DNA of 64,000 bases from Lucifuga dentata. Lineage: Eukaryota; Chordata; Actinopteri; Ophidiiformes; Bythitidae. A model generated the notes under the pieces. It was not told where the DNA came from. It was given only the letters and a program-made list of their open reading frames with translations, and searched no databases. Position 1 is the stretch's first letter. Each line of letters starts with the position of its first letter. A program made the position numbers and the translations under genes. Positions 13,601 through 26,142 of the stretch are shown here, one piece after another. The stretch is taken from the NCBI GenBank assembly GCA_014773175.1, contig VXCM01000477.1, positions 359,247 through 423,246 on the forward strand. Reading direction: 5' to 3'.

Positions 13601-14240
13601 TAGTAACTGGAGAAGTCCATGGACACAGAACTTTCCCAGCCCCCTTACTGAACCTTAGCACAGCAAGCAGTGATGGGGTGGTGTATCTAGTGATAAACAC
13701 AGGAGTAAACAGAGGAGGGGAAGCAGAAGTGTTTTCGCTGACCTCATGGAGTGAGGTATGGGGCTGTGTTGTAACTAGCCATATGAAATTGTAAATACAG
13801 AAAGTGTAGTTTTTAACAAATGCTGCTGCAAATGTATTAGTTTAGAAAGTTCTTCTTGAAATGGTTTCTATTTGGGTGCATATTCTTGTCAGTTGAAGTA
13901 AGATTATGTGCAGCAACAGCATTATAAAAACACAACATACCAGGAGGCATATATTTGCTAACTGATTCTGATCCGTTATCCTAAATATCTACTGATGCAG
14001 TAGTTAGAATGTATCATTTAGCAGTCAGCAGGAATATAAGAATGAGAAACTCTATTTTTAAAGGACAGCACCAGCAAGAACATCAATTTGTGCCCATTTT
14101 CTTCACACTTTCTGTTTCTTTGTTAATTGTGGCCATTTTTACATATATGCACCGAGATTATTGTAAGGATATTTTAAATTAGTTTTTTGTCAAACTTTAG
14201 CGGGCTCATTTGCTCCCATTTAATTCCAAACTGCATAGAA
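8977..14240. other. Gene-free stretch with scattered simple repeats
   Basis: No exon was recognised. A less AT-rich block at about 9485-9870 has open frames in several phases but no domain or splice pattern. Positions 12797-12830 contain, on the minus strand, TGGCTCAGTGGTTA, like the A box of a tRNA-derived SINE. An (AAAT)n run lies near 12,926-12,951. Single-N joins occur at 10458, 10643, 11754 and 12435. Confidence 0.4.
10581..10705. repeat. 62-bp perfect direct repeat across an N, containing a (CA)n microsatellite
   Basis: Positions 10581-10642 and 10644-10705 are identical and separated by a single N. Each copy contains a CA run of about 28 bp. The microsatellite probably stopped the assembler, and the duplication is probably not real. 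Confidence 0.85.
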
Positions 14241-14332
14241 CAGTGATTCTTTACGCCTGGTCCTCATCCTTCTCTCCCTGACAGTAAATATGCGGTGCTG
14301 TGAGTCATGATGTCCAGGATTGAGAACCACTG
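14241..14332. mobile_element. Very short hAT-like MITE remnant
   Basis: The left end CAGTGATTCT and the right end TGAGAACCACTG form an imperfect inverted pair of the CAGTGGTTCTCA type known from hAT elements. The total is about 92 bp. The flanking 8-mers match only partly (5 of 8), so the insertion is old or the call is wrong. Confidence 0.35.
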
Positions 14333-14585
14333 GACAAGAAAACATCTCCATTATAATTTCTATAATTCAAAGACTTCTAATTTATATGGTAATCAATCAC
14401 TGTGACCAAAAGTGGTGCTATTAGGTTATAAACTAGAATGATTTGAAAAAATAATCCAATAATTAAAAATAATGTATATATTGTTATGAAGCAGCATTGA
14501 TTAAGACAAGATTTACACAGGACAGATTGTTTTAATTTAATTTTTAATTTTTTTTTTTTTTTTTTTTTNTTTTTTTTTTTTTTTT

Positions 14586-14699
14586 TTTAATTAATTCACT
14601 GTTCCAGTGGTATGCTTTGGGAAATAATTGTCAGTAATGTTTCATGTATGAAAATTGAATATATTAGGCTCAAATATTCAAAATGGCCAGTATGGTCTT
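14586..14699. mobile_element. Truncated copy of the TTAA-flanked palindromic MITE family
   Basis: The sequence matches the right arm of the full element at 35,949-36,666: a TTCACTGTTCCAGT start, a GAATATATTAGGCTCAAAT core, and a GGCCAGTATGGTC end followed directly by TTAA at 14700-14703. Its other arm is missing or hidden behind a poly-T run with an N at 14569. Confidence 0.6.
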
Positions 14700-14703
14700 T
14701 TAA

Positions 14704-15719
14704 CAAGCAAAATGTGAAATGATGCCAAGAGTCAGCATGGGTGTGTGAGGGTTAATCCTGATATCTGTTATTATTGCATTCTGAGAACGCTTCAGTCAGT
14801 CTATATTGTTGAATGTATTGATCACTGTTGTTTCTGTGGCATCACTGGTTACGTCGTTGGTTGATGCCTGTGATGTCACAGTGTTTTGATTTCTGCTGTA
14901 GTTGTTGCAGTGTTGCGTTTATCTGGCACTGAATGTCTTGGTACAAGTACAATAAAACAACAAAAACAGTACTACAGTCCACACATACAAGAAATAACTC
15001 CTTCCATATTTACTGTGCGGTTCATACATTCCGATGATAAATGTCACCTGTAATATGTCAGTGTTCCAGCTCCAATCTCTTCATTGTCTAAGTGGTGCTG
15101 CTAAAAGTTCAGATGCATTTTCTGCATTGAATGAGTGCATCAGGGTGTTGGTCGCTCATCCCTTTCCTGAACTTCTAAAATAAACCCAGCATGAACAAGT
15201 CGGGTCAAAATGTTATGTCCTGCCATCCAGTCATGTCCTCACTTTAGGAATACCGAAAAGACGAGCCTAGAATGTTACAAATGTTTGTCAATTTTCTGTC
15301 TTTGGGCCAAAGTTAAAACAGGAAGCTGTATTTAATTTATTATCACCCCNCCCCCCCACTCTACTCTTCAAAACTCAACATCCTCTTCCTGTGCTATATC
15401 TGTTTGCAGTGCTAAATATGCTAAATATATCCTCTTTCATCACTCAGGTGAGGAAATCAAGAATAAATGGATGGAAGTGAAATGAGAGACAATTAGTGGC
15501 TACTTGAAGCTCACGCAGACTTGGAGTACTACATCACAGGTGGAAGAGACAACTTTTCCAATAGGGTTTCACAAATTATGGGGCTTTAATGACAGTTTCA
15601 TGTCTTTGAAGTTTCCATAGTGTACAATTAGCTGTACCAGGTTAAATGTCCAATAATCAATATTTACATTGTCCAAAGAGGTTCTTAATGTTTTCACCCA
15701 CAACTGTTGGTTTGTTCAA
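14704..15719. other. Gene-free stretch
   Basis: No exon or RNA gene was recognised. A C-run with an N lies at 15350. Confidence 0.4.
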
Positions 15720-16235
15720 TTTTTAACACAAGATTATTCAAAAAGTTATGAACAGATTTTGATGAAACTTGGTGGAAGAGTGGGGTATGGCTCATGAAGG
15801 GACAATCTGCCCCCAGAAACAGATCCAGGGGTTTTTAAAATTGATTTCTTAACATTACGAGATAGGGCATTTTTCAATATTTTTGTCACTTTTATCAAAC
15901 TTAATACACCAATCTCGATGAAAAAAATGGGCATAATTATCACGACAGTCTATCAACAGCTTCAATTTGGTTGGGATCTGGTTAAGGGTCAGGATATGGC
16001 AGACTAAAATATATGCTTGGACAAGGGACAACTTAAGAGAATTGCTGTACAGTTTAAAAAAAAAAGTTGGAAACATGCAGCAACCGCTACAGCTGAAATT
16101 ATGCTGATTTGTTATCATGCAAACAGTTTTCAAGGAATCTTTAATGGTTAGAGAGATAGATCCAGAGAAAGTACCTAGACTTGTTCCACCTTGGTGAAGG
16201 TATTCTAATGAGTGTCTTTCTAATTTTAATATTAA
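15720..16235. repeat. Interspersed repeat of unassigned class
   Basis: The phrase beginning AAAAAGTTATGAACAGATTT and running into GATGAAACTTGGTGGAAG, with a distal TTGGTGAAGGTATTCTAATG end, resembles a dispersed repeat I know from fish genomes. I cannot name its family. The limits are approximate and no coding capacity is visible. Confidence 0.4.
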
Positions 16236-16984
16236 GACAGAATAAAATGGCTGTATAATGCAAAACAGTCACTTGTAGTGATGAATGCACAAAGTTAAAA
16301 CCAAATTTTACAGCTTTTAGCCACGTTTAGCTCATTCTCGACTGCATGCTTACTGTGTAGCTGATTCTTAGCTGCTCTCATAAACCCATTAAAGATAATG
16401 ACCACCTGTGAAGATAGACAAGAATCTAGAAACTAACCAAAACAAAGCTGAAAGGAGAGTGAATATTGGCCTTCTATTCATCAGGTGGAAAGAATCATAA
16501 ATGAATGAAACTCCATTTCTGACTGTGGAACGGGGGGGGGGGGNGGAAGTACTTTCGGTTTTAATTTCTCTGCGTGCTGATTTTATTAGTCCATACTGGA
16601 CAAATCCTAATTTTTGTCATTGTATGGTCCTTCTGTAGATGGTCAAAGTCATACTAACACATACACCCAATTATTTTCTAGCTCTTATACCCTTTTTTCC
16701 ATCCTGTTTCTTACCAACTTAGAATGATCAGAAAACAGGGGTTTCAGTGTATTATCACCATAAATGGATTACTAAAGTCATACTGTATATTTAACTCCAT
16801 TTCATTCAGCATTGTCCTCATCACGACGACAACTGATGCAATACTCACATCACTAACAGCATGTATTGTTTTCTTTAGGAATGAGTGAATCTAGAGGAGA
16901 GGGCTTAAACTTTACACTGCATAGTTAACAGGACTCCGTTTTAGTAAAATAAGCTTTGTCCTTTTGGGCTATTGTGTGAGAAAG

Positions 16985-17460
16985 GCAGCTTACTGGTTAA
17001 CATGTCTGACTTTTCGAGGGGGAGGATTTGGCCAAAACACTTTGTGACACAGCTCCTTATTACATTACAACAATAGAAAACTCAAACCTCTGGCCAAGAC
17101 CTGTTGAGCAACCAGTGGTATGACAGCATACACAAAAGAGAGTGAAACAGAGAGGTGTAATAGAGATGAAGAGATAATAAAAAAATGATACATGTTCATT
17201 TACAATGATGTGAAACATCTAGCTTATATAAATATATATATAAAAAAGAGAATGTTATTATTTATATTTCACAGGCCTGATTCCCTGTCTGTGGATTTTG
17301 CATGTTCATGTGGGTTTCCCTTCACATTCCAAAGACATAAAAGTCAGGTGAATTTGACTGAAAACTAAACTGCCCCTAACACCAAGTGATTTTCTCTCTG
17401 TCTGTGCTAAACAAATGATGGGCTGGTGACGTATTCAAGGTAGAATAAATTTCAGTAGCA
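16985..17460 (+). mobile_element. Degenerate tRNA-derived SINE-like repeat
   Basis: The head has a tRNA-like A-box phrase (GGCAGCTTACTGGTTAACAT). The tail contains TTCCAAAGACAT followed by AACTGCCC and then ATGATGGGCTGGTGACGT, which is the well-known order of a common fish SINE tail (TCCAAAGACATG, AATTGCCC, GATGGACTGGCGACC). A TATA-rich simple-repeat segment interrupts the middle. Divergence is high and the exact family is uncertain. Confidence 0.5.
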
Positions 17461-17639
17461 AAAATTCCCCATTAAACTATTTTTAATGCTAAAAAAAAAC
17501 AAAGCCATTGCAAAGCTGCTGTAAAAGCTCCTGACCTGACCCAATCTGAACTCAGCAGCTGATTCCCTGAAGCTCAGTATAACTTATATACTTTCCCACT
17601 CATTGAAGGCCTTGAAGTTTCACCAAAGCAAGCAACAAG

Positions 17640-18360
17640 CCCACCATTAACGCCTGCATTCTAAGTGGTCCTTTGCATCCTCTTCACCGTTTTGTACCAC
17701 TGGCGGAGGTGGTGAATCACTGTGTTGGATTCATGCAGGTTGGTTGTTGCTGGGGAGTTGCTCAGGATCATGAAAGGCAGTTGTAACCAGCTGACTGACT
17801 CCCCTCTTCACTGAGTTCCTGTGCATGCTCCAACTCTCCCATCAATGAAAAGCCACTTTATTCCCCCTCTTTGGTGCATGGCTGTGCAAGAGAGCGAAAG
17901 GGAGGTGGGAAAACGATGGACAATACAGTAACCCAACACTGGCCAGACTCACAATGTGAGATCTCTGTGCCCTCGTAGACCAACAAACAGAGAGGCCTTT
18001 CTCAGGATCCAACTGCTTTTCCAGTCCCACGCCAGCATGCCTCTCTGCACTTTAATTAAGCAGCAGACACATGCATATTCACGTGCTAATCACATCATCT
18101 TGGCTGGAGCACTCTGTAAAATAAGTGACCTCTTAAGATAGTAACAGGACATGTGAAAGAAGAACAATATATAGAAAGGACAAAAATGCCTTGTGATTAC
18201 ATAACACTATCAATCAAAGGCTGCTGATTGTTTCAGCCATGTTGATATATTCTGCAGGGGCCCGCAGGGTTTCATGCTGTGCCCTTACAATTTTAGCAAA
18301 ACTCTAATGAACACAGCACGGCTCCATCCCATGTCAAATGATAATCTTATTAATGAAACA
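17640..18360. other. Candidate conserved non-coding block (untested)
   Basis: This block has balanced composition, no microsatellite and few long homopolymers, unlike its neighbours. It contains clustered homeodomain-like words such as TTTAATTAAG, CTAATCAC and CTTATTAATGA. Open frames are short and lack domains. It resembles the non-coding enhancers of vertebrate gene deserts, but that is inference from appearance only. Confidence 0.2.
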
Positions 18361-18928
18361 CCCTATTCTTCCAGAAAGATAGCTGGCAAGCGTGGTAGGC
18401 TCACGGTTATTTAAAAAAGCTATAAATGTATGTCCAAAAGGTACAAGCAAGAGACATAATAGAGTACTTGCACCTCATATGAATATTAAAAGGGTCATAT
18501 TTTAAATACTTAATACTTTAATACTTTGGCTATGCTTCTGCAGCTGGAATGAGCTCTGTTTCTGTCAGGCCACCTCATTTTAGCACACAGAAACAGGATG
18601 AGCTTATTGAACATTACACCACAGATGTTTTTTGATAAGAAGAGGTCCGAATTGCGTCACACTCCAAAAAAAAAAAAAAAAAAAAAAAAACATTCAGAAC
18701 ATTACGCTTTTATTTATCTCAAGAACAATTTTAGGAGGATGCTTGCTGAGGAGAGGAATGGTTGCACCATGTTTTGGCTTGTGTACTGGATGGCTACAGT
18801 TACATGCAATCAGCAGTTAGTTTTTTTAGTTTGTGAGCTATGGAGATGAAGTGGCTGCTCAGTGCCTTTCTAAGCAGATCCTCATGGAAAGGTTGAGCAG
18901 TGGCATATCACAGGCCTATATGATACCG

Positions 18929-18958
18929 TACGAGTGTTGATTGATAAGTTCTGAGCCA
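18929..18958. mobile_element. Isolated mariner-type terminal repeat
   Basis: GTTGATTGATAAGTTCTGAGCC is the reverse complement of the terminal motif at 30,371-30,395 and matches the one at about 8,953 with small changes. No intact transposase was found beside it. Confidence 0.4.
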
Positions 18959-19158
18959 ATCTGAGGTGTTGCTGTCTCAGCTGTCCAGAAATCTCTACAA
19001 AATCTCTGAAGAAAAGTGGGTTCCAGCTGAAGCCTGTTTCATGTTTGGGAAGAAGTGAAAGTCTGAGTGGACCATTGGGTAATAAACTAGTTCAATGCAG
19101 CCATGGCAGCAACTGATGTGTGTGCAGGGGTCCTGATTAAAAAGCACGCCTTTGCTCA

Positions 19159-22100
19159 CAGGGTTCAACATAAGGATTGCCCAGTTGCCTGGAACAAGTA
19201 AAATGTCATGTCGGGTTAGGAAATCTAGCAACTCACTTGCCCAATTGGGCAAGTAACAACACATTTTATGCACATCATGCTGTTAAAAGCCTGTTATGCT
19301 ATCTTCCTCGTTATGTTGTTCTGTGCTACTAAGTAAAGCAGTGTCTAGATCTAAAAGTAGCTATCAAAAGAATATTTTCCACCCAAAAGCTGGTTTCATC
19401 ATACCTTATATCTAGATTCTAGATATCTTAAAAGTGTATGTTGATATAAGAAAACCCGACTGATGAAAGTCATTCATGTAATTGGAAAATCTTGTCCTGA
19501 TATTGACTTTTTTTTTTTTTAAACTTAAACATTCCAAATATTGTCATTAATGTGGTAACAGCAGTAGAAATATGTTGGTTAATTATTTAACAAGACAGTA
19601 CAATTTTTATGCTTTGCTTATTTTATGCAAATTATACTGATCAACCACAAGAGCCTTTCATTTTTTTAAAAGGCAGTTTTCCTGATTAAACACAATTTTA
19701 GCATAATCAAGCACTACAACATAATAGGATGTTTGATCATGAATGACTTTCTTGAGCTTGAATCATGCCAATATATCAGCCTTTAAAAATGAATTATTTT
19801 CCACAGATGTCTGAAAACTATGTGCAACTTGCAAACCACATGTTCTGCCAAACAGGCAATAGATGGTTCTTGACTTCTCTGTCCTTTTACTCACGCTAAA
19901 TTTACTAAAATACTACCTTCTAAAGGCCTCGGTTGGCATAATGCACTACATGCCGACATACTGGTGAGAAGATGATTGTATTAGTCATTTTGGACAAGTC
20001 ACTTTGTCTCTAGTCTTATAAGTAGACTGATCTTTAACAATTCATTTCTGTCTGTGGAATTAACCAGTTGACACTTCAAATCTAGCAGCATTGTCCGTTG
20101 TTTCTTTTGGTGATAAAATATATTTTCTAACTCAAACATGAGTCAGTGTAGGTCAGTTATTCCTACAGCAGTTTCTATTTTTCATACATAGCTTGAGTCT
20201 AGGCGTTTAAAAACCATCATTTTTGTGCAACTGTCGCAAAACTCATAGGAGTAATACATCTTAATGGGAAATTATGAAAAATTAATGAACAACAATTCAG
20301 ATTGGTTAAAATGCAGAATTTTATCAAATAGAAGAAGAACAACAACAATAACAACAATCAGATCTTTCTCTCAGCATCTAAAGCACAAAAATGGCTTCAG
20401 TATCCAGGGGTCACAGGTCGTGTGTAGAAGCCCCGGGGTCACTCCTCAGCATCCATCTCCCCAGAAGCCTGCACCAAAGTCTTTAGAATCTTCCCTGTAA
20501 TTCAGGCGTGTGGAAATGCTGTAGGGACGTCAATACACGGTCCTGAATTCCAGTGAAAAGGCCTTCCAGTTCACCACACCTAGGATGACTGTTAAAATTG
20601 TTGATTACTCAACAGTGAGTAATCATTGTTGTCTTTTGTCTTTTGATTACTGAACAATGATTAAATGATTGTCTGGAAACGTCATTAATATTTCAAAAGG
20701 CATATCATAAATATTGTTAACAAAAGTTCACAGCTGCACCAATAATACATGCCTTCTCTTCCCATCACAGCCCAGACTGCAATTGTATATTATGTAGTCA
20801 AAACAAGAGATAAAGAGATAAAGAAAAAGTAAATAAGTAAATTATTACTACAATCTATAACAAAAACAGATGTGTGGGTCAGTATCTGATGGTGCTCTGC
20901 TGCTTATAAACATCAGGGGAAGAGAAGGGGTGTTGAAATAAATGTGACTGGTTGTAGCAGGATGGTGGTGATGGAGGATCTGCCTGTCCTCTCTGGCAGA
21001 TTGTTTTGTTCTGTAAATAAAAGNGCAGGATGGTGGTGATGGAGGATCTGCCTGTCCTCTCTGGCAGATTGTTTTGTTCTGTAAATAAAAGTATTCAATG
21101 TTAAATTTCATCACAGGAGGACATCTGAAAGCAGAGATCTCTAACAACATGTCACTGAGATGATATAATACACAACTTTAAAGTAGATGTAAGCAAATTC
21201 CATTCAGAACACTTTGCATAATACTTGACTTTATTTTTTATACATTCCAAGTATCATTAAATAAACAGACACATTGAGAAAAAAAAAAACGTTGTCTCTG
21301 CAGTCACCGCGGCAGCTGGAAAACGCATGTTAAGGTGTAACATGCGTTACACCTTAAGCCTTTAAAAGTATTAATTTGTCTTAAATTCAGATTGGATAGG
21401 TCTTAATTTTTTTTTTTTTTTTTTTTTGTGCCACATCCAGGGTTCTTCCTGCATAGAGAAGTGTGAGGCAGCCGCCTCCATCAAATTTCGTGCCACCTCC
21501 GGCTCTCGACAAAACTCTGATGGTGTCTTTATGGAAAACACGATTTTCCAACAAGCATTGCACTCAGTGGATTTCTGTCATTTGTTACTGTGGTGGCTGA
21601 GTTGTAATCAGCACAGTTGTTGCTGTGAGCGTGATGACAGCAGCAATAGTCCATGTTCAGGTTACAGGAGATTTGTAATTTTTGAGTCAAACTTTACATG
21701 AAGCTTTGTGTGAAATGTCTGCAGGCTGTCTGTTCTGCCTACAGTCCGGTCATCACAGCCACTGAATTTTAATATTTTTTGTTTCAAGTTTTTTTTAGTT
21801 GCTTGTCTTTCAGTCGCTCCTTTATGAGCCAGTAAACATATTTGGACAAATGTGTAAGCTAAAAAATGTAAATCAATAATTTAAAACTTATAATGTCCTT
21901 AAAACTAAAGTAACTGATGCCGTCGTATAATTTTTGCCATGTGAAGTTGGTCTTAAATTCCATCCTAAAAAGTTCCATTAAAAAGTCTTTAAAAAGTCTG
22001 AAATTTAACATTCCTGAACCTGTAGCCACCCTGTTGTCATTTGATAACCACTAATAAATAGAACAATTTATAAAGGGGCAAGTAAAAATTGACTTAGGGC

Positions 22101-22164
22101 AAGCAGATTTCTGACTCACTTGTCCAACTGGGCAAGTGAAAAAAAACTTTAATGTTGAACCCTG
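19159..22164. mobile_element. About 3-kb inverted-terminus element flanked by GCTCA
   Basis: The left end CAGGGTTCAACATAAG and the right end (reverse complement CAGGGTTCAACATTAA) are inverted, and both are followed inward by TTGCCC-type motifs. GCTCA occurs immediately before the left end (19154-19158) and immediately after the right end (22165-22169). The CAGGG terminus suggests a hAT relative, although a 5-bp duplication is short for that superfamily. The interior lacks a transposase. It contains another CAGGGTTC motif at 21,438, so the block may be nested elements and not one insertion. Confidence 0.45.
20957..21091. repeat. 67-bp perfect direct repeat across an N (assembly join)
   Basis: Positions 20957-21023 and 21025-21091 are identical with one N between them. 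This is an unmerged contig overlap and probably not a real tandem duplication. Confidence 0.85.
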
Positions 22165-22887
22165 GCTCAGTTTCCTGGGGGTAATAATCTTGTCAAGAGC
22201 AGTATATCAGGTCTATAGGAAAGGGGGCACTCTAATGGCTGGCTATCTTGTTATCTTATTGTAAGCTACAATGGGCCAGAGGTCTGCTGTACTGGTGGTT
22301 TATTACTGTTTCCTGGGCAGTCTTACATCATCAGTGTGCAGGTCACATGCCTGTGGCCCTCTTTCACCCACACCGCTCATTGGGCTGGTTACCCAAGAAG
22401 CTCATTACAAAAGCCTCAAGACTGGAAGCTAACCTCAGTCTGCACATAGTAGAACACAGAATAAATGTATGCCACTAACAGTGACAACAGCCACACAGCA
22501 CAAAGTGATACAGTAATTGAAATCAACATTAATATTTGCACACCAGAGAATTAAAGCAATCAGGATTTGCTGCATGTGGCTGATTAAATAAACCAGAGTG
22601 GAGACAAGTAAGCACACCTGTTCAATCAAGTATTCATATATGACCACACATTCTGCACACATTTCAACTTTGCATAAACATGCTTTTTTCTGTGAGTAGA
22701 TTAATCTACATTTTAATGCTCAGATTCAATTTAAAGCTCCTGTGAGATTACAGCAAATTATAAATTCATTGCATATTAGACGCGTGAGATGGATATCTGT
22801 GTCAGACTGTACGGTATCAAGTTTAATACATATCAGATTGAAGCTGAATGCCTGGTGAAACGTAGTGCTACAAGTAGAAAAAAATAT

Positions 22888-22941
<54 letters not shown>

Positions 22942-24848
22942 GCATTTGTGTGGCTGTATCTCTGTCACTTGCATGCTCATTCTCACACATAGTAGCAGCA
23001 GCGACTGAGATTTTGGTCCTGAATTTCTGAGGATTGTCAGAATTTTGTTGCAGGTTGTCATAGGTTGACAGTGCTGAAGTCAGTGCTGAATTCAATATCC
23101 GTGGACCTGTTTCATGCAGTCAAGGATCATTGTTTGGATTGATGACAGATTTGTTTTCACATGACTACTGTCATCTGTAATAAAGTACTACTCTACTCTA
23201 CTTCGTACTCTAGTCTGTCATCTGCAATATCCGAAAGTTGCCTTTGGGAGGAGCCTTCAGATCCACCCTGTCACATAACTACATAATTTACAACTGTTAA
23301 AAACTATGAAGAGGCTGGGCCTGTAAGGTGAACACGATAGAATTAAGGAATATTAAATCAAGCGTATGCTTTGCTAATGAAATTTTCTTAAAATGACAAA
23401 ACCAGACATTTCCTGACTGAAATAATAAATATTTCACCTTGTTCAAAAGCAGAACTGTTATGTCTTTCTTAAATTAGTGTTTCATCTGTAACAGACTTTA
23501 CTTATGTTACATACCAACACATTTTACATATACAGTATCTATGCCTGCTGCTTTTGTAAATATTTTTTTACTAATTTTTACTCAAGTTTATGTCTTTGTC
23601 GAGACTTCGGAGCTTCTTTATCAGACTATGAAAGTGATGCTCAGTCCATTGAAATAGAAATATATAATTGAAAAAAAAAAAAAAGGGNGAAAAAAAAAAA
23701 AAAGGTCAGCATGGCAATTTCACTCCACCTGTATTAACTAATGTAAAATTTCCTAATCTCAAAAAACTCAAAAACTGTTTCTTTCAAACTAAACTTCAAC
23801 TAAACTCATTATTTTTCTATAACAATGCCAAATAAATTCAGGGAAGCAATTTTGGGACATATGCTTTGTTCCTGAGTGTTGTAAATCTATTCCAAAGTGG
23901 GGTTAAATTGAGAGTTTGTTGGGGTGCAAATCATGCCAACATTTTTAAGACAGACCTGCATCTGCAAACACAAACGAACAATGAACGCTCTATCTCAGTA
24001 ACGTTCAGCTGAAAGATGACTAGCACACACTAGCCTTAATGAGAAGGCAGCCGTTTCCAAACAGCTTTTGTTGAAATTCTTATTCATCTGTTTCGAAATG
24101 AATCAGATGAATCACTCATCATCACGTATGAGATGATAATGAAACAAAACTTATCAGGGAGAGTTTCATATTTCTCAGACAATGCTATTTTGTTACATTT
24201 GTATGTAAGAAAATCTGTAGTTTTCTTAGCAGCTTGTAACATTTCCTGATGATTATTCAAATTATTTTTTAAAAGAAAAAAGACCAGACAAAGCACATGG
24301 ACAGGAAGGGAGACAACCTGCTAGATGAACTTTGGTGATTATTGGCCCATTCACACACAAACTGTGATGACATCTGAGAGTTTTTTTGTTTTTTGTTTTC
24401 TCCCTACCAATGAATCATCAACATGACTTCCTGTTGATTTATGGGATTGGACCTGTAGACAAAACAGTTCGGGGGTGGCCTTTGGCGAAGTTAAAGGGTC
24501 GACCCACCGAACAAACAATGCCTGCTTCCTGAGGGATTTCCTGCTTAGCAACATGAAACAGCTCCATAGACGCTATCATCAATTTAAAATGCCGTTGAGA
24601 AGAAACCATAAAGGTTTTGTTTTAATCTATCTATCTACAGGGGCATGACGTGTGGTTGTAGAGTGGGTGGGGGTGGGGGGTATAGGCTGGTGTTTTCTTT
24701 TCATTTTTGTTTTTTTTTTTTAATTTGACATTTTAATGGAGGATGCAATTTAAAACACTTCATTTCCCTCAGAAATTACTTTGTGAAAAATGGAAATAGA
24801 CACAAAAAACAATGTCTGCCCCTCCTTTTCTGTTAATATTTGTTTTGA

Positions 24849-24883
<35 letters not shown>

Positions 24884-25342
24884 AGTGAGAATAAGCGTGT
24901 GTGCACATATATTATTTGTATTATAGTACTGTGGAAAAGTGAAGTATATTTTTTCCTAAGGTGATACTAAAGGAAAATACATGTGGTTATTAAAATCATA
25001 AGGATTCATACCCTTGAGGATATGAATATGCTAATCTATTTTTTTTTTTTTACAATCTATCTATGAAGTGATAATATTTTTTCTTTTTTTCTTTTCTTTT
25101 TCTTTTTATGGGGGGTACAACAACAGTGGAAACAACAATAACAACAATGGTTGGGTAATTGATTGATTTATTTATTGATTGATTTATTGATTGACTTCTG
25201 TCATGCAAAAGAAGCATAACAAAAAGCAGTGGAGACCTAACACTTATCACATAATTACAGTGAAGGGATAAAACCTATCATAAGAATACATATGCTCCAC
25301 AAACTCTACATCATAAATAGATGCAGGAAAACAAACAAAAAA

Positions 25343-25374
<32 letters not shown>

Positions 25375-26040
25375 ACTTTATTGAACCTGGATCTGGATGT
25401 ATCTCCATAAGTATTAGAGATATGTAAAAACTGTCTGCATGCTATCTGCTAATCAGCATCATCTCAGATACACATTATTGTTGCATGTTTCGACCTTTTT
25501 CTTTTTTTTATTTTACTGTACAGTAATTTTATTAATATGCCTCCTCTCCGAGCATATATTTTAGTCTGCCACAGTGCGCCTATTAACACTATATAACAAG
25601 ATAAATATGTTCGATATTTTTTAAATTGAGACTTTTGGATTATGTTTTGAAGAAACAAGCGAAAATATGAAAATAAATAAATAAATAAATAAATCTTAAA
25701 GGACTATGGATCAGCCCTAAAATCTGGATGTGTCCTTCCTTGATCAGTGTCAAATCGGTACATAACTTTTGGAGTAACAAACAAACAAACTCGAATGAAA
25801 ACTCTGCAGCAATCCCAAAATAATTATGTGAAATTATTATTTCAACCAAAAGTTCTGTGAGAGAATGAGCGGAAACCCACAACATCATCCATAAAATAGC
25901 TTCCAAACATCTGAAAATAGCTGCTGTTACAGTATAATTGGAGCTTTGTTGGAGGCTGAAGAGGAGGGATGGTCTCTGGCGTCACTGGCCTCATATTTTA
26001 TTAATGAGGAGGCAGGAGCAGCGGAAAACTGGCTGCTTCT
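22165..26040. other. Gene-free stretch with microsatellites, upstream of smox
   Basis: No coding exon was recognised. It includes a (CT)n tract at about 22892-22938, a (TG)n tract at about 24850-24880, GATT/ATTT simple repeats near 25155-25195, and a long poly-A run near 25345-25373. An N lies at 23688. Confidence 0.4.
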
Positions 26041-26050
26041 GGTTTCCAGG

Positions 26051-26142
26051 CATAAATACAAAGCTGAGCCGGTCTGAGGAAAAACGGCACAAAGGAAAGC
26101 GGATCGGTGCGAGGTTCTCAAACTGAAGACCAGCAGCGTCAG
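26051..26142 (+). promoter_or_regulatory. Candidate smox core promoter and non-coding first exon
   Basis: CATAAATA at 26051-26058 is a TATA-like box. About 25-30 bp later a CpG-containing stretch begins and runs to GTCAG followed by GTAAGC, a strong splice donor after 26142. No ATG opens a long frame in it, as expected for an untranslated first exon. The next acceptor on this strand with a clear gene is at 30640, where the smox coding exon begins with 27 bases of 5' UTR. The link is inference from position, orientation and splice signals. Confidence 0.45.

Noticed and set aside
22726..23061. 111-residue minus-strand frame with an Arg-Glu run
   Set aside because: The run is the translated (CT)n microsatellite; the rest has no family resemblance.
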